DNA from: Dehalococcoidia bacterium
Lineage (GTDB): Bacteria; Chloroflexota; Dehalococcoidia; Bin125
Assembly: GCA_022824765.1 (NCBI GenBank)
Contig: JAJDZG010000163.1
Location: forward strand, 1-53,266
Length of the DNA: 53,266 nt
Direction of reading: 5' to 3'
The notes under the pieces were generated by a model. That model was given only the letters and a program-made list of their open reading frames with translations. It did no database searches and was not told the origin of the DNA. Made by a program: the position numbers and the translations under genes. How positions within the stretch are numbered: position 1 is the first letter of the stretch; every line of letters begins with the position of its first letter. Positions 8,006 to 16,740 of the stretch are shown here, one piece after another.

Positions 8006-9217
8006 ATGACGAAGCGATCGATCCGCGAACTCGACCTCGCCGGCAAGCGGGTGCTGCTGCGGCTCGACCTGAACGTGCCGATGGACGAGGGCCGGGTCGC
8101 CGATGACACGCGGATCAAGGCGTCCGCGCCGACGATCCGCTACGCCCTGGAGCAGGGCGCGTCGGTCGTGGTCTGCTCGCATCTGGGACGACCGAAGGGC
8201 GAGCGCAACCCTGCCTTTGATCTGACGCCGGCCGCCGTGCGTCTGGCGCGTCACTTGCGCATGAATGTGCAGATGGCGCCGGACTGCATCGGATCGGTCG
8301 CCAACGAGATGGCCGGCAATCTCAATCCGGGACAGGTGCTCGTGCTGCAGAATCTGCGCTTTCACGAGGAAGAGGAGGCGAACGACGCCTACTTCGCCTC
8401 GCAACTGGCCGACCTGGCGGATGTCTACGTCAACGACGCGTTCGGCGCGGCGCATCGTGCGCACGCGTCGACGCACGCTGTCGCCAGGCAGCTGCCGTCT
8501 GCGGCGGGGCTGCTCTTGCAGCGCGAGATCGCGGCGCTCGATCCGATTCGCAACGGCCAGGCTGGCAAGATGGGCTTCATCTGCGGCGGAGCCAAGGTCT
8601 CGGACAAGCTGGGACTGCTGGAGCGGCTCGCCGAGATTTCCGAGGTGATGGTGATCGGCGGAGCCATGGCCAACACCTTCCTGCTGGCGCAGGGACTGCC
8701 CACCGGGTCGTCGCTGCTGGAGCAGAACATGGTCGAAGCGGCGAACGAGATTTCGGCCGTCGCCGCGGAACAGCACTGCCGCCTGCTGATCCCCAGCGAC
8801 GGCGTGATCGCGCGAGGCGCCGACGCGCCCCCGCGCGCCAAACCGCTCGCCTTTGCTGAGGAAGATCTGCCCGACGATTGGCAAATCCTCGATGTCGGGC
8901 CGGCCACGGTGGAGGCCTTCGCGGCAGCCGTCGGCGACTGCGACACGGTGGTCTGGAATGGTCCGCTGGGGCTGTTCGAGCGCGAGGCGTTCTCGGGCGG
9001 CACGCGCGCCATGGCTGAGGCGCTCGCCGCGCTCTCGGACACCCAAACGGTCATCTGCGGCGGCGAGACGGCGGCCGCGGTGGCCCAGTTCCGACTGACC
9101 GACCGGATGACCCATGTGTCGACCGGCGGTGGAGCGGCGCTGGAGTATCTGCAAGGACTCGAACTGCCCGGCATTGCCGTCTTGCCGGACGCTGATGACG
9201 CTGAAGAGGACGCCTGA
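8006..9217 (+). CDS. pgk: Phosphoglycerate kinase
   Basis: Glycolytic/gluconeogenic kinase making ATP from 1,3-bisphosphoglycerate. Motifs: RVLLRLDLNVPMDEG, SHLGRPKGE, VLVLQNLRFHEEEE, YVNDAFGAAHRAHAS, MGFICGGAKVSDKLG, WNGPLGLFE, ICGGETAAAV and the C-terminal STGGGAALEYL. Length 403 residues is normal and no catalytic residue looks altered. Its TGA overlaps the tpiA ATG (TGATG), so the two are translationally coupled. Confidence 0.98.
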   Translation: MTKRSIRELDLAGKRVLLRLDLNVPMDEGRVADDTRIKASAPTIRYALEQGASVVVCSHLGRPKGERNPAFDLTPAAVRLARHLRMNVQMAPDCIGSVANEMAGNLNPGQVLVLQNLRFHEEEEANDAYFASQLADLADVYVNDAFGAAHRAHASTHAVARQLPSAAGLLLQREIAALDPIRNGQAGKMGFICGGAKVSDKLGLLERLAEISEVMVIGGAMANTFLLAQGLPTGSSLLEQNMVEAANEISAVAAEQHCRLLIPSDGVIARGADAPPRAKPLAFAEEDLPDDWQILDVGPATVEAFAAAVGDCDTVVWNGPLGLFEREAFSGGTRAMAEALAALSDTQTVICGGETAAAVAQFRLTDRMTHVSTGGGAALEYLQGLELPGIAVLPDADDAEEDA

Positions 9218-9972
9218 TGCCACGAACACCGATCGCGGCGGGCAACTGGAAGATGAACGGCACGAGCGCCGAAGCGCGTGCGCTCTGTCGAGGGCTGAGC
9301 GGCATCGATCAGATTGCCGGCGTGGAGGTCGTGCTCTCGCCCAGCTTCACGCAGCTCGGACTCGTCTGGGACTTCTGGTGCGGCACCGATGTGCACATCG
9401 CGGGCCAGAACATGCACACCCAGCCCTCCGGCGCGTTCACCGGTGAGGTCTCGCCGCTGCAGCTCGCTGAGGTCGCCGATTGGGTCATCCTGGGACACTC
9501 CGAGCGCCGCCAGTTCTTCTGCGAGGATGACCAAACGCTGGCGCTGAAGCTGCGCGCCGCCGACGCGCACGGCCTGACGCCAATCCTCTGCGTCGGCGAG
9601 TCGGAGGCCGAGCGCGAGAACAAGCGCACGTCAGCGGTGCTCACGCGGCAGGTGTCGCTGGCGCTGGGCGACGATCCGCCGCCGGCTGGTCTCGTCATCG
9701 CCTACGAACCGGTCTGGGCGATCGGGACGGGACAGGCGGCGACGCCCGAGGAAGCGCAGTCCGCCTGCGAACTGATCCGCAGCGTCGCGGCCGACAAGCT
9801 GGGCGCTGACACCGCTGACGCCGTGCGCATCCTCTACGGCGGTTCGGTCAAGCCCGACAACATCGCCGACTTCATGGCGCAGCCGGATATCGACGGTGCG
9901 CTCGTGGGCGGCGCCGCGCTCGACGCCGATGCGTTCCTCGCGATCACCCGTGCCATCGCCGCCAACTCGTAA
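9217..9972 (+). CDS. tpiA: Triose-phosphate isomerase
   Basis: TIM-barrel enzyme interconverting DHAP and glyceraldehyde-3-phosphate. Catalytic residues visible: Lys12 in AGNWKMN, His94 in GHSERRQFF, Glu164 in AYEPVWAIGTG, and the phosphate-gripping YGGSVKPDN and GALVGGAALDAD segments. 251 residues. Starts within the pgk stop codon (TGATG) and its 3' end overlaps the probable miaA start by 23 nt, so pgk, tpiA and miaA look co-transcribed. Confidence 0.98.
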   Translation: MPRTPIAAGNWKMNGTSAEARALCRGLSGIDQIAGVEVVLSPSFTQLGLVWDFWCGTDVHIAGQNMHTQPSGAFTGEVSPLQLAEVADWVILGHSERRQFFCEDDQTLALKLRAADAHGLTPILCVGESEAERENKRTSAVLTRQVSLALGDDPPPAGLVIAYEPVWAIGTGQAATPEEAQSACELIRSVAADKLGADTADAVRILYGGSVKPDNIADFMAQPDIDGALVGGAALDADAFLAITRAIAANS

Positions 9973-10852
9973 CCCACGCCCGATTGTCATCGTCGGTCCG
10001 ACCGCCAGCGGCAAGACCGACTGGGCCGTCCAGATCGCCCAGCGGGTCGACGGCGAGATCGTCAACGTCGACAGTCGCCAGGTCTACCGCCGCCTGGATG
10101 TCGGCACGGCCAAACCCACGCCCGCCCAGCGGTCTGCGGTCCCGCATCACTGTCTCGACCTGGTGGACGCGGCCGAGCGCTACTCGCTCGCGGAGTATCT
10201 GACCGCCGCACGGGCTGCGATTGCGGACATTGAGTCGCGCGGCAAGCGCCCGGTCATTGTCGGCGGCGCGGGACAGCACATGCGCGCCATTCGCGAGGGT
10301 TGGCAGATCCCGCCGTCGCCGCCCAACCAGGCGCTGCGCGGCCAGCACCGCTACGTTGCCGATCGACGCGGACGCGGCGCGCTGCACCATCAGCTCCGAC
10401 AGGTCGACCCGGCCGCTGCTGAGGCCATCCCGGCCGGCAATCTGCGCCGCGTGAGCCGAGCGCTTGAGGTCTACGAATCGACGGGCGTTCCGATCTCGGA
10501 GTGGCAACAGCGGCGCGCGCCGCTGGCATGCGTCGCCATCGGACCACAACTGACCCCAGAGAACCTGGCGCGCCGGATCGAGGACCGCACCGAGGCGATG
10601 TTCTCCGGCGGCATCATTGAGGAGACGCGCGTCCTGCTCGGTGAGGGCGTGTCGGCCAACGCGCCAGGATTCGACAGCATCGGTTACCGCGAGACGATCG
10701 ATCTGCTGCGCGGCCGCATTGAGCGGAGCGCCGCGATCGCACTGGTCGCGGAGCACACCAAGCGGCTCGCGCGGAACCAGGCAAAGTGGTTTCGGCCCGA
10801 TGATTCGAGCATTCATTGGGCGGCGTCGATCCCATGGCGTGTGCTCGAGTAA
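9950..10852 (+). CDS. miaA: tRNA dimethylallyltransferase MiaA
   Basis: Adds a dimethylallyl group to A37 of tRNAs reading UNN codons. Walker-A GPTASGKT (about 16-23), DSRQVYRRLDVGTAKPT, HHCLDLVDAAERYS, and the C-terminal GFDSIGYRE and TKRLARNQAKWFR segments are diagnostic. The tracked ORF starts earlier in another frame of tpiA; GTG at 9950 gives a normal N-terminus just ahead of the P-loop (300 residues) and overlaps tpiA by 23 nt. The usual VGGTGLY substrate segment reads VGGAGQHMRA, an uncommon substitution. Confidence 0.93.
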   Translation: MPSPPTRNPRPIVIVGPTASGKTDWAVQIAQRVDGEIVNVDSRQVYRRLDVGTAKPTPAQRSAVPHHCLDLVDAAERYSLAEYLTAARAAIADIESRGKRPVIVGGAGQHMRAIREGWQIPPSPPNQALRGQHRYVADRRGRGALHHQLRQVDPAAAEAIPAGNLRRVSRALEVYESTGVPISEWQQRRAPLACVAIGPQLTPENLARRIEDRTEAMFSGGIIEETRVLLGEGVSANAPGFDSIGYRETIDLLRGRIERSAAIALVAEHTKRLARNQAKWFRPDDSSIHWAASIPWRVLE

Positions 10853-10861
10853 GCTGAAGTG
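10850..10861 (+). promoter_or_regulatory. Leaderless promoter of dapF built on the miaA stop codon
   Basis: TAAGCT (10850-10855) begins with the TAA stop of miaA; then gaagtg (6 nt) and the dapF ATG at 10862. It favours ATG at 10862 over the tracked GTG at 10859. Confidence 0.6.
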
Positions 10862-11800
10862 ATGACGACTCAACCGCTCAGCGTGCCATTTCTGAAGGTG
10901 CAAGGCGCTGGCAACGACTTCGTGCTGATCGACGCGCTGGGGCCGAATGCGGATCGGCTCGAGCAGGATTGGTCGGCGTTGGCGCCGCGCATCTGCGACC
11001 GTCACCTCGGTGTCGGCGCGGACGGCATCCTGATCGCTCAGGACTCCGACACCGCCGCCGCCGCGCGGATGGTGATCGTCAACTCGGACGGCTCCGACGG
11101 GGAGATGTGCGGCAACGGCCTGCGCTGCTTTGTCAAGTACCTGATCGAGCGCGCCGGTATCAGGCCGGAGGGCGACTCGCTCTCGATTGAGACCGGCGCC
11201 GGTGTGCTCGACGCGTACATCTTCGATTGGGAAGACGGCGACGTGGACATCGTCACGGTCGACATGGGTCCGGCGCTGCTTGAGCCTGAGCAGATCCCGG
11301 TGCGGCACGATGGTCCCGGTCCGGTGCTGGAGCACATGATTGAGTTCCCGCTTGGCCCGGTCAACTTCACCTGCGTCAGCATGGGCAACCCGCATGCGGT
11401 CTGGTTCATGGACGGCGAGTATCAGGACGTGGACGATTTCGCGCTCGACGCGTATGGGCCGATCGTCGAGACGAACCGCGACTTTCCCAACAAGACCAAC
11501 GTCGAGATTGTGAACGTGCTGTCGCGGACTCAGATCAAGATGCGCGTGTGGGAGCGCGGTGTGGGTCTGACCCAGGCCTGCGGGACCGGTGCGTGCGCGG
11601 TCATGGTGGCCGCCCGGCTGCGCGGTCTGGTTGACGAAGAGGCCACCGTCTCAATGCCGGGCGGCGACGTTGACATCACCTGGCAGGGGCGCGAAGACCC
11701 GTCCGAGTCGGTCTTCATGACCGGCGAGGCGCGATTCTCCTTCGAGGGCGTGCTCGATCACAACCTGCTGACCCTGCCCGACAAACGAACGGACGATTGA
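10862..11800 (+). CDS. dapF: Diaminopimelate epimerase DapF
   Basis: PLP-independent racemisation of LL-DAP to meso-DAP for lysine and peptidoglycan. The two catalytic cysteines are present: Cys83 in MCGNGLRCF and Cys240 in ACGTGACAV. VQGAGNDFVLID at the N-terminus and GNPHAVWF in the middle complete the family pattern. 312 residues, slightly longer than the E. coli enzyme because of an insert near 115-160. The ATG at 10862 is chosen over the GTG 3 nt upstream because of the -10 spacing. An LL-DAP aminotransferase gene lies two genes downstream, so the DAP-aminotransferase route to lysine is likely. Confidence 0.96.
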   Translation: MTTQPLSVPFLKVQGAGNDFVLIDALGPNADRLEQDWSALAPRICDRHLGVGADGILIAQDSDTAAAARMVIVNSDGSDGEMCGNGLRCFVKYLIERAGIRPEGDSLSIETGAGVLDAYIFDWEDGDVDIVTVDMGPALLEPEQIPVRHDGPGPVLEHMIEFPLGPVNFTCVSMGNPHAVWFMDGEYQDVDDFALDAYGPIVETNRDFPNKTNVEIVNVLSRTQIKMRVWERGVGLTQACGTGACAVMVAARLRGLVDEEATVSMPGGDVDITWQGREDPSESVFMTGEARFSFEGVLDHNLLTLPDKRTDD

Positions 11801-12732
11801 TGGTCACCCCCGATTACTCACGACACCAGCAGGACGTCGCGCCTGGCATGGTCCGCGAGCTGCATGAGACGCTCGCGTCCAAGCAGCTCGCGTATCGAAA
11901 CCAACCTGATCTCGATTACGACGCGCTCGTCCGCCGGCCGCGCCTGATGTCGACGCAGTGCGACGACGGCTATGTGATCGGCGTGCCCTACGGCCGCCAC
12001 CTCAGGCTGTTCTACGAGTTCGACACGATCAACCACATTCGACTGCACCTGACCAACCTGCTCAACGACATGGGCGAGCTCGCGAACGAGCACTCGGAGA
12101 CCGAGCTGATGGTGCTCGATTTCACCGACTTCCCGCACCGCCATTACGTGGAGCCGATGCTGATCGGCGCAGGGTTCGTCTCACCGTCGGAGGTGGCGGT
12201 GATGCGCTGTCGGGACGTGCGCGATCAGGCGCTGCCCGAGTTGAACGGCGATCTGAGCGTGCGCGGCGCGGAGCAGAGCGACGCCGATGCGATCGTTGAG
12301 ATTGAGGCATCGGCCGCGGGTGAGGCGGCGCACACGCCGCCGCTCGCGCCGCAGTTCTTCGAAGAATCGGAATGGATCGGGATCGCGGAACGCGGCGGCT
12401 CGCCGGCCGGCTACATCCAGGTCGGTCCTGCGGAGAAGCGGGGGATTTCGGCTGAGGAGCTGGTCGTGCATCCCGACCACGACTTCACCGAGGTCTCGCG
12501 GGCGCTGTTGGCCGCGGCGATGCAGCGCGGCGCGGCCGACAACCGGCGCGCGATGACGCTCCGCGTCGCGGGTGAGAGCGCGGGCGATCCGCTGCTCAAA
12601 GAGTTCAGCTTCCGCCACATCACCAACGAGTTGACCTATCAGCGGCCCGCGGATCCGGCAGAGGTGCAGCGCCGCTACGACGAGAAGGTCACGACGTTCG
12701 TCAAGGTCGGCAAGATCTGGGGGCGCTTCTAA
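11800..12732 (+). CDS. GNAT-like acetyltransferase
   Basis: 310 residues. The start is the ATG at 11800, overlapping the dapF stop (TGATG); the tracked TTG is one codon earlier. The C-terminal half looks like a GNAT domain: LSVRGAEQSDADAIVEIEASAAGE, then SPAGYIQVGP, then AEELVVHPDHDFTEVSRALLAAAMQRGA (acetyl-CoA-binding region) and AMTLRVAG. The N-terminal half (about 1-150) may be a degenerate second GNAT-like or substrate domain (LRLFYEFDTINHIRLHL). Co-translated with dapF, but the substrate cannot be read; no peptidoglycan role should be assumed. Confidence 0.7.
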   Translation: MVTPDYSRHQQDVAPGMVRELHETLASKQLAYRNQPDLDYDALVRRPRLMSTQCDDGYVIGVPYGRHLRLFYEFDTINHIRLHLTNLLNDMGELANEHSETELMVLDFTDFPHRHYVEPMLIGAGFVSPSEVAVMRCRDVRDQALPELNGDLSVRGAEQSDADAIVEIEASAAGEAAHTPPLAPQFFEESEWIGIAERGGSPAGYIQVGPAEKRGISAEELVVHPDHDFTEVSRALLAAAMQRGAADNRRAMTLRVAGESAGDPLLKEFSFRHITNELTYQRPADPAEVQRRYDEKVTTFVKVGKIWGRF

Positions 12733-12741
12733 GCGTCACGG

Positions 12742-12779
12742 TCTCCCCCTCTGGGGGAGATGCCGCAGGCAGAGGGGGC
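12742..12779. repeat. Palindromic intergenic repeat (CTCCCCC family)
   Basis: TCTCCCCC-TCT-GGGGGAGA is a perfect 8-bp stem at 12742-12760, followed by tgccgcaggcagagggggc. The same core plus tail recurs as an array at 25298-25490. It fills the gap between the GNAT gene and the aminotransferase gene. Confidence 0.75.
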
Positions 12780-12812
12780 TTCCCCGAATTCGATGATCCG
12801 AAGGAACGACGT

Positions 12813-13976
12813 ATGCGCACCGCTCAACGAGTTCAAGACCTCCCGCCGTACCTCTTCGTCGAGATTTCGCGCAAGATTGCGGAGCAGCGCGAGAAGGGCG
12901 TGCGGGTCATTTCGTTCGGCATCGGCGATCCCGATCTGCCGACGCATCCGCACATCCTCGAGGCGCTGCACGAGCACGCCGATGTGCCGGCCAATCACCG
13001 CTATCCGGAGACGGAGGGCCTGCCCGAGCTGCGCGAGTGCATCGCCCGCTGGATGTCCGAACGCTTCGAGGTCAGCCTCGATCCGGCGACGGAGATCGTG
13101 CCGCTGATCGGGGCCAAAGAAGGCATCGCCAACACGGCGCTCTGCTTCATCGATCCCGGCGACGTCGCCCTCGTCCCCGATCCTGCCTATCCGGTCTATG
13201 CGATCGGCACGATGTTCGCGGGCGGCACGTCGTACCATCTGCCGCTGACCGAAGAGCACGGCTTCCTGCCCGACCTCGATGCCATTCCCACCGATGTGCG
13301 GGAGCAGGCACGGGTCCTGTGGCTGAACTATCCGAACAATCCGACGGGCGCGCTGGCAGACGTGGACTTCTTCGAGCGGGCCGCGCAGTTCGGGCTCGAC
13401 AACGAGATCGCCGTGCTGCACGACAACGCCTATTGCGATGTCACCTTCGACGGCTACGAGGCGCCCGCCTATCTGCAAGCGCCCTCGGCCAAGGCCGCGG
13501 GGATGGAGTACTTCTCGCTCTCGAAGACGTTCAACATGACCGGTTGGCGTCTCGGCTGGGCTTGCGGACACGCCGAGCTCGTCGATCCGCTGCTGCGCGT
13601 CAAGTCGAACATCGACTCGGGCATTCCCCAGGCGATCCAGCGGATGGCCATCGCCGCGCTCGACGGCGACCAGTCGGTGATCGAGGCGAACAACGCGATC
13701 ATCCAGCGTCGGCGCGACAAGGTGGTCGCCGCGCTGCGCTCGATCGGCCTCGAAGTGACCAATCCCAAAGCCTCGCTGTACATCTGGGCCAGGATTCCGG
13801 AGGGCGACACCTCCGCCGACTTCGCCGCGCGGTTGATTGAGGAGCAAGGCGTCGTGGTCACGCCGGGCAACGGCTACGGACCCGCCGGCGAGGGCTACAT
13901 TCGCCTCAGCCTCACCCTGCCCGACGACGAGGTCGACGAAGGCGTCGAACGCATCGCCGCGTTCACTTCGCAGTAG
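12813..13976 (+). CDS. dapL: LL-diaminopimelate aminotransferase-type class I aminotransferase
   Basis: Fold-type I PLP enzyme, 387 residues. Seen: FGIGDPDLPTHPHI, YPETEGLPELR, IGAKEGIANTALCFIDPGD, LNYPNNPTGA (172-180), DNAYCDVTFDGY and the Schiff-base lysine K238 in SLSKTFNMTGWRLGW. IGAKEGI, DNAY.D..FDGY and SLSKT.NMTGWR are typical of LL-DAP aminotransferases, which convert tetrahydrodipicolinate directly to LL-DAP. The neighbour dapF would then make meso-DAP. GAAGGAA precedes the ATG. Another aspartate-type aminotransferase specificity cannot be excluded from sequence alone. Confidence 0.85.
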   Translation: MRTAQRVQDLPPYLFVEISRKIAEQREKGVRVISFGIGDPDLPTHPHILEALHEHADVPANHRYPETEGLPELRECIARWMSERFEVSLDPATEIVPLIGAKEGIANTALCFIDPGDVALVPDPAYPVYAIGTMFAGGTSYHLPLTEEHGFLPDLDAIPTDVREQARVLWLNYPNNPTGALADVDFFERAAQFGLDNEIAVLHDNAYCDVTFDGYEAPAYLQAPSAKAAGMEYFSLSKTFNMTGWRLGWACGHAELVDPLLRVKSNIDSGIPQAIQRMAIAALDGDQSVIEANNAIIQRRRDKVVAALRSIGLEVTNPKASLYIWARIPEGDTSADFAARLIEEQGVVVTPGNGYGPAGEGYIRLSLTLPDDEVDEGVERIAAFTSQ

Positions 13977-14078
13977 GCTGGGATCAACGAGACGATCCAG
14001 GAGGTCCGCGTCGACATGGACAACTAGGCTCCGTCAATCTGCCTGACTAGACTGAATCGCGCATGCGGCGTCGGCCGC

Positions 14079-15296
14079 GTGAGCGTAGCGACGGAGACTC
14101 CCATTTCACGCATACGCAACAGACGACCGAAGAGCGGCCGCCGACAGCATCCCACTCATCCTCCACGCGAGCGCGCGATACTCGTCGGCGTTGACGCCCG
14201 ACGCTCGGTCCATTGGAACATTGAGGCGTCGCTCGAGGAGTTGGCGCAGCTGGCCGTCACGGCGGGGGCGATGCCGCTCGCGCGGGTCAAGCAACGGCTG
14301 CGGCATCCCGACCCCAACTCCTACGTCGGCAAGGGCAAGCTGGAGCAGTTGGTGGAGCTGCGAGACGAGCTGCGCGCGACGCTGGCGATCTTCGACGACG
14401 AGCTGACGCCGGCTCAGCAGCGCACGCTGGAACGGCGGCTGGGCATCAAGATCATCGATCGCACGGCACTGATCCTTGACATCTTCGCGCAGCGCGCGAG
14501 AACGCGGGAAGGCGTTGTCCAGGTCGCGCTGGCGCAGCACGAGTATCTGCTGCCCCGCTTGACCGGTCAGTGGGAGCACCTGGAGCGGATGGAGGGCGCG
14601 ATTGGATCGCGCGGACCGGGCGAGACGCAGCTGGAGACCGACCGACGCCTGATCCGCAACCAGATCAAGCGGCTCAAGAAGGACCTCGACCGCGTCCGCA
14701 CGCATCGGCAGCAGCACCGCAACAAGCGTGATCGGGCGGGCATTCCGCTGGTCGCGTTGGTCGGATACACCAACGCCGGCAAGTCGACGCTGATGAATGC
14801 CATGACCGACGCCAACGTCCGCGCCCGCGACCGACTCTTCGAGACGCTCGATCCAACCACGCGACGCTGCCGCCTGTCCGACGAGCACACGGTGTTGCTC
14901 TCCGACACCGTGGGATTCATCCAGAAGCTGCCGACCCAGCTCGTGGCCGCGTTTCGAGCGACGCTCGAGGAGCTGGAAGAGGCCGACCTGCTCCTCCACG
15001 TCGTGGACGGCGCCTCGCCCGACATTCTTGAGCAGATGGAGAGCGTCGAGGGCACGCTGCGCGACCTCGGGGTCGACCAGCGGCCGACGCTGACGGTGGT
15101 CAACAAGATCGACCTGCTGGATGAGCCCGCAGATCAGATTGCGGAGATCGAGGCGGCACTGGGCACGAAGGTCATCGCTGTGTCGGCGCAGGAGGCGGTC
15201 AATCTGGACACGCTGCGGTTCGCGATCGCGGGCATCTTGCCCAGCCTCGATGACGTCCACATCGTTCAGCGTCGCGGCGCGGCCGCCGCCGGCTAG
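14079..15296 (+). CDS. hflX: GTPase HflX
   Basis: Ribosome-associated GTPase of the HflX family (ribosome rescue or splitting under stress). N-terminal HflX domain with HPDPNSYVGKGKLEQL (about 77-91), the linker signature GPGETQLETDRR (179-190), then a G domain: G1 GYTNAGKST (229-237), G3 DTVGF (276-280), G4 NKID (342-345). 405 residues. The GTG at 14079 is the only reasonable in-frame start before the conserved domain. A TAGACT box lies at 14048-14053. The hflX stop TAG forms part of the next gene's -10 box. Confidence 0.96.
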   Translation: MSVATETPISRIRNRRPKSGRRQHPTHPPRERAILVGVDARRSVHWNIEASLEELAQLAVTAGAMPLARVKQRLRHPDPNSYVGKGKLEQLVELRDELRATLAIFDDELTPAQQRTLERRLGIKIIDRTALILDIFAQRARTREGVVQVALAQHEYLLPRLTGQWEHLERMEGAIGSRGPGETQLETDRRLIRNQIKRLKKDLDRVRTHRQQHRNKRDRAGIPLVALVGYTNAGKSTLMNAMTDANVRARDRLFETLDPTTRRCRLSDEHTVLLSDTVGFIQKLPTQLVAAFRATLEELEEADLLLHVVDGASPDILEQMESVEGTLRDLGVDQRPTLTVVNKIDLLDEPADQIAEIEAALGTKVIAVSAQEAVNLDTLRFAIAGILPSLDDVHIVQRRGAAAAG

Positions 15297-15305
15297 CATG
15301 TCGCC
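15294..15305 (+). promoter_or_regulatory. Leaderless promoter of the first CoA-transferase gene, built on the hflX stop codon
   Basis: TAGCAT (15294-15299) starts with the hflX stop TAG; gtcgcc (6 nt) follows and then the ATG at 15306. Confidence 0.6.
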
Positions 15306-16580
15306 ATGACTGGTTCCATGACAGGGTCTGCGTCTGCCGGCCCGCTCGCGCCGTTCCGAGTGCTCGATCTGACCAACGAGTTGGGGCAGCTCGCCGGGCG
15401 GATGCTGGGCGATCTCGGCGCGGAGGTGATCAAGGTCGAACCGCCGGGCGGCGATCAGACGCGCTTCATCGGGCCGTTCCGCGGCGATGTCGTGGATCCC
15501 GAAGCGTCGTTGCACTGGTGGACATTCAACACCAACAAGCTCAGCGCGACGCTCGATCTGACCACAGCCGCCGGGCAGGAGCTGTTTGGACGGCTGCTGG
15601 ACACGGCTGACTTCCTGCTTGAGACGACACCACCCGACGCCGCGGCCGCGATTGGGCTCGGCGTCGAGTCGATCCGCGCTTCGCATCCGAAGCTGGTCCA
15701 CACATCGATCACCCCGTTTGGGCGCGACGGGCCGTACGCCCATTGGAAGGCCACCGACCTCGTGGGGACGGCGATGGGCGGGCTGTCGTCGCTCTGCGGC
15801 GCGCCGGGACGGCAGCCGATTCGGCCGACGGCGTCGCAAGGCTTCGCCCAGGTGTCGGCGCAGGCGGTCGTGGGCACGCTGATCGCGCACTACCAACGGA
15901 CCAGAACCGGCCGTGGCCAGCACGTCGATCAGTCCATGCAGGAGGCGGTCACCTTCACGCACGACAACGCGTCGCCGACCTGGGACATCCGCGGCATCAA
16001 CAACGGACGGCCTGGCAACGGACGCGAGATTGGCGGCTACAAGTCGGGCCAGTATGTCTACGAGGCCGCCGACGGCTACGTCGCGGCGCTCTCCTACGGC
16101 GGACTCTTCGGTCTCACCGCGCGTCAGACGATCGCATGGCTCGATCATCACGGCATGGCGCGCGATCTCACCTCGGAAGAATGGCTGACGAAGCTCGACG
16201 CCACGCAGGGAGTCCTGATCCCGCCGGCCGGCCCGGACGCGGACTATCTGAACGAGACGCTCGTCGCCTTCTGCAAGCAGTTCACGCGGGCGCAGCTCGT
16301 CGCCGAGGCGCAGCAGATCCGCAATGGCTGGGGCATCGTCCATACGCCGCGGGACTTGCTGGAGAACGAGCATCTCGCCGAGCGGGAGTATTGGCAAGAG
16401 ATCGAGCATGAGGATGCGCATGTGACGTATCCGGGCCCGTGGGCGAAGCTGAGCAAGACGCCGCTGAGCACTCGGCATCGCGCGCCGCACGTGGGCGAGC
16501 ACAACGACTACGTGTACGGCGAGCTGCTGGGCCTCGCGGACGACGAGATCGAGCAGCTCGCGAACGCAGGCACGATCTGA
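15306..16580 (+). CDS. CaiB/BaiF family III CoA-transferase
   Basis: 424 residues. Transfers CoA between carboxylic acids through an aspartyl-CoA intermediate. Seen: FRVLDLTNELGQLAGRMLGDLGAEVIKVEPPGGD, NTNKLSATLDL, LVHTSITPFGRDGPYAHWKATDLVGTAMGG, in which the Asp of the KATD stretch fits the catalytic position, then GRGQHVDQSMQEA, and near the C-terminus HVGEHNDYVYGELLGL. The substrate is unknown. A second full copy and a decayed third copy lie within 4 kb, so this is a local family expansion, probably serving catabolism of an organic acid. Confidence 0.9.
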   Translation: MTGSMTGSASAGPLAPFRVLDLTNELGQLAGRMLGDLGAEVIKVEPPGGDQTRFIGPFRGDVVDPEASLHWWTFNTNKLSATLDLTTAAGQELFGRLLDTADFLLETTPPDAAAAIGLGVESIRASHPKLVHTSITPFGRDGPYAHWKATDLVGTAMGGLSSLCGAPGRQPIRPTASQGFAQVSAQAVVGTLIAHYQRTRTGRGQHVDQSMQEAVTFTHDNASPTWDIRGINNGRPGNGREIGGYKSGQYVYEAADGYVAALSYGGLFGLTARQTIAWLDHHGMARDLTSEEWLTKLDATQGVLIPPAGPDADYLNETLVAFCKQFTRAQLVAEAQQIRNGWGIVHTPRDLLENEHLAEREYWQEIEHEDAHVTYPGPWAKLSKTPLSTRHRAPHVGEHNDYVYGELLGLADDEIEQLANAGTI

Positions 16581-16656
16581 CTCCTCGACACAGCCGTGAT
16601 CACCTGCGTCACATCCGCCCGGCAGCCTCCATCATGCCTGCCCTGACCGCAGATAT

Positions 16657-16670
16657 CTTGGTCTACCAAG
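16657..16670. promoter_or_regulatory. Candidate operator palindrome upstream of the aspartic protease gene
   Basis: CTTGGT-CT-ACCAAG is a perfect 6-bp inverted repeat about 70 nt before the ATG at 16741. It resembles TTGGT...ACCAA half-sites of FadR-type GntR regulators, though the centre is 2 nt rather than the usual 3. A TTAAACT -10-like box follows. Confidence 0.3.
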
Positions 16671-16740
16671 TCGTGTGTTGCGATGCCAAGAGCCTTAAAC
16701 TGAGCTGAGCTGAGCAACAACGCACGCGAAGGGAGCATCA

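Noticed and set aside
7484-9229. 581-codon minus-strand ORF over rpiB and pgk
   Set aside because: Shadow of well-conserved plus-strand enzymes.
14106-16502. 798-codon minus-strand ORF across hflX and the CoA-transferase gene
   Set aside because: High-GC antisense shadow. The plus strand has full family motifs, while this translation is low-complexity Arg/Leu/Gln with no domain.
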